A stretch of 64,000 nucleotides of DNA, taken from J054 sp965223095. GTDB lineage: Bacteria > Pseudomonadota > Gammaproteobacteria > Steroidobacterales > GCA-2729495. The first letter of the stretch is position 1; the number at the start of each line of letters is the position of its first letter. Shown piece after piece: positions 62,060-64,000 of this stretch. The notes below the pieces were generated by a model. The model ran no database searches and was not told where the DNA came from. It saw only the letters and a program-made list of their open reading frames with translations. The stretch lies in assembly GCA_965223095.1 (NCBI GenBank), contig OZ244979.1:186001-250000 (forward strand), read 5' to 3'. Made by a program: the position numbers and the translations under genes.

Positions 62060-62581
62060 CTAAATCAGCTGGTCGCTAGCGGGTTTCAGCACCAATCCAC
62101 GAGAGGTCATGGAAACGTCGCCCAGTTCGTGAATGGTAAGACGGCCCAAATCGGGACTACCAAGCTCGACAAAACCATTAAGTTCATAGGGCACCGTGAA
62201 TTCATTGGCACCTAAAAACATGGGTAGCCAAGATACGGCTTGGCTGCCGACATTAACAAGCACATCAACATGCTTCGTGCCACGGGCGGGGATGATTACT
62301 TGACGATGCAGTCGCCCCTTGGCGGCCGCCGCCTTATTCAGCTTAAGCCAGAGAATCGCATCCGTAACGGGCAGATCGATGTCATTAGGGTTTTCAAGCT
62401 TAACGGTGCAAATGAGCTGCGCAGCTTTGCTGCTCAGCCGCGGCGAGTGTAGATCGACGATACTAATATCCGGCGGCACTAGTTCCGTTGCTATGCCGTC
62501 GGCCTTGGTACCAAAACCAACTAGCATTAGGCCTAACAGACCCAAACCCAAAGGGGTGAAGATTCGTTTGACGATTTTCAT
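62060..62581 (-). CDS. LEA14-like (WHy domain) exported protein
   Basis: 173 residues. N-terminal signal or anchor (LGLGLLGLMLVGFG). The rest fits the LEA type 2 / water-stress WHy fold: VPPDISIVDLHSPRLSSKAA, KLENPNDIDLPVTDAILWLKL and VIIPARGTKHVDVLVNVG. AAGGAG lies 6 nt before the ATG. Bacterial members sit in the periplasm or envelope; function is unclear. Confidence 0.78.
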   Translation of the reverse strand: MKIVKRIFTPLGLGLLGLMLVGFGTKADGIATELVPPDISIVDLHSPRLSSKAAQLICTVKLENPNDIDLPVTDAILWLKLNKAAAAKGRLHRQVIIPARGTKHVDVLVNVGSQAVSWLPMFLGANEFTVPYELNGFVELGSPDLGRLTIHELGDVSMTSRGLVLKPASDQLI

Positions 62582-63041
62582 ACTTGACTCCTTGTCAATG
62601 GGCAGTCACGCGCTTCCTGCGCAGCTTAGATTGGCGCTGCATTATAGTCATCTCAGAGCCAGCGGCTACCCTGCATACGATCCTGCGCGAGGCGGATCGC
62701 CGGACCGGTGATAGTCGTGACCAGCTCAGTCGCAAAAATAATCCAGGTAAATTCAGGATCCTGAAGACACTATCACTTCGAACCATGGTGAAAAGTAGAT
62801 ATTCATCGTCTACCAGGGCAAACACCGGCAGCAATGAGAATGGGTAATTCATAAGCCCTGCCCACGAAGTTTGCAGCGAATTTCCTAGCGGAAACCAAGA
62901 CCGCTAGACCACAAACTCCGACCCGGCTGTTTCGGTAATCGACAGATCCAAATCTTCACGGATGGCGGTTTTATTCCTCACCGGACTCAGGGGAATTCAC
63001 GGTATGATCACGACGAATATGATCCGCCAGTTGAATCACCC
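62582..63041. other. intergenic region upstream of recQ
   Basis: Overlapping open stretches on both strands (62584-62852) lack ribosome-binding sites and recognisable domains, so no gene is called. The promoters of recQ and the divergent LEA14-like gene should lie here. Confidence 0.4.

Positions 63042-64000
<959 letters not shown>

Noticed and set aside
62584..62852. Overlapping ORFs of about 85 codons on both strands upstream of recQ
   Set aside because: No ribosome-binding sites or domains; mutually exclusive shadows in non-coding sequence.

Overview
The window looks like chromosome of a free-living, probably aquatic gammaproteobacterium of moderate to slightly high GC. The case rests on gammaproteobacterial-type HtpX, TrhO, UppP and RecQ, a YnbA/YnbB-like lipid pair, and several near-perfect CRP-type palindromes (TGTGA-N6-TCACA). 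The exact order cannot be fixed from sequence alone. I saw no rRNA, tRNA, CRISPR array, IS element or phage module. Many genes are ordinary housekeeping or metabolic genes; the accessory content is a pilus-like locus, a HipBA toxin-antitoxin pair and a possible defence cassette.

Layout. 1-4.3 kb: an exported epoxide-hydrolase/NTF2-like protein (cut by the window edge), a flavin split-barrel protein, peptide deformylase, a polysaccharide flippase and a sulfotransferase. 4.4-7.8 kb: an exported DUF3300 protein with a long arginine-rich tail, then HipBA with repeat elements upstream. 8-15.7 kb: a chaperone-usher-like pilus locus with two related small pilins, a two-domain protein ending in the same pilin-like domain, a PapD-like chaperone, an usher-like outer-membrane protein with carboxypeptidase-regulatory-like C-terminal domains, and an exported YbjN-like protein. 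Four CRP-like palindromes lie in its non-coding gaps. 16.8-25 kb: a propeller-type hybrid histidine kinase next to an S8 protease with a Trp hexapeptide repeat (another CRP site upstream), and a REC-GGDEF-EAL protein with degenerate catalytic motifs. 25-38 kb: HtpX, a flavoprotein, a membrane-anchored CX5R phosphatase, a GFA protein, a class A penicillin-binding protein coupled to a peptidoglycan-binding/TPR protein, NTF2-like proteins, a GST and UppP.

38-45.8 kb: a membrane-lipid operon (YnbA-like CDP-alcohol phosphatidyltransferase, YnbB-like CDP-diglyceride synthase, PlsC-like acyltransferase, small membrane protein), a DUF4105 protein, a methyltransferase, a truncated haemoglobin, an LLM flavoprotein and a c-type cytochrome. 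46-49.8 kb: a molybdenum hydroxylase operon whose FAD subunit carries the four-cysteine insertion typical of 4-hydroxybenzoyl-CoA reductase. 49.8-52.9 kb: a DUF3298-like lipoprotein, a macro-domain protein and TerC. 53.2-57.1 kb: a compact, more AT-rich cassette made of a PHP-phosphoesterase/ABC-ATPase fusion, an overlapping 99-residue partner and a coiled-coil DUF2130 nuclease-like protein. This is the best candidate for an undescribed defence system here. 57-64 kb: a kelch-like propeller, a ComEA-like HhH protein, TrhO, a GST-like protein, an unknown protein, an LEA14-like protein and the start of recQ.

How the parts may fit together (inference): CRP palindromes occur both in the pilus locus and in front of the protease/kinase pair, so these surface and signalling functions may share cAMP-CRP control. 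The two strongest candidates for undescribed systems are the pilus locus, whose subunits I cannot place in a classical pilin family, and the PHP-ATPase/DUF2130 cassette.
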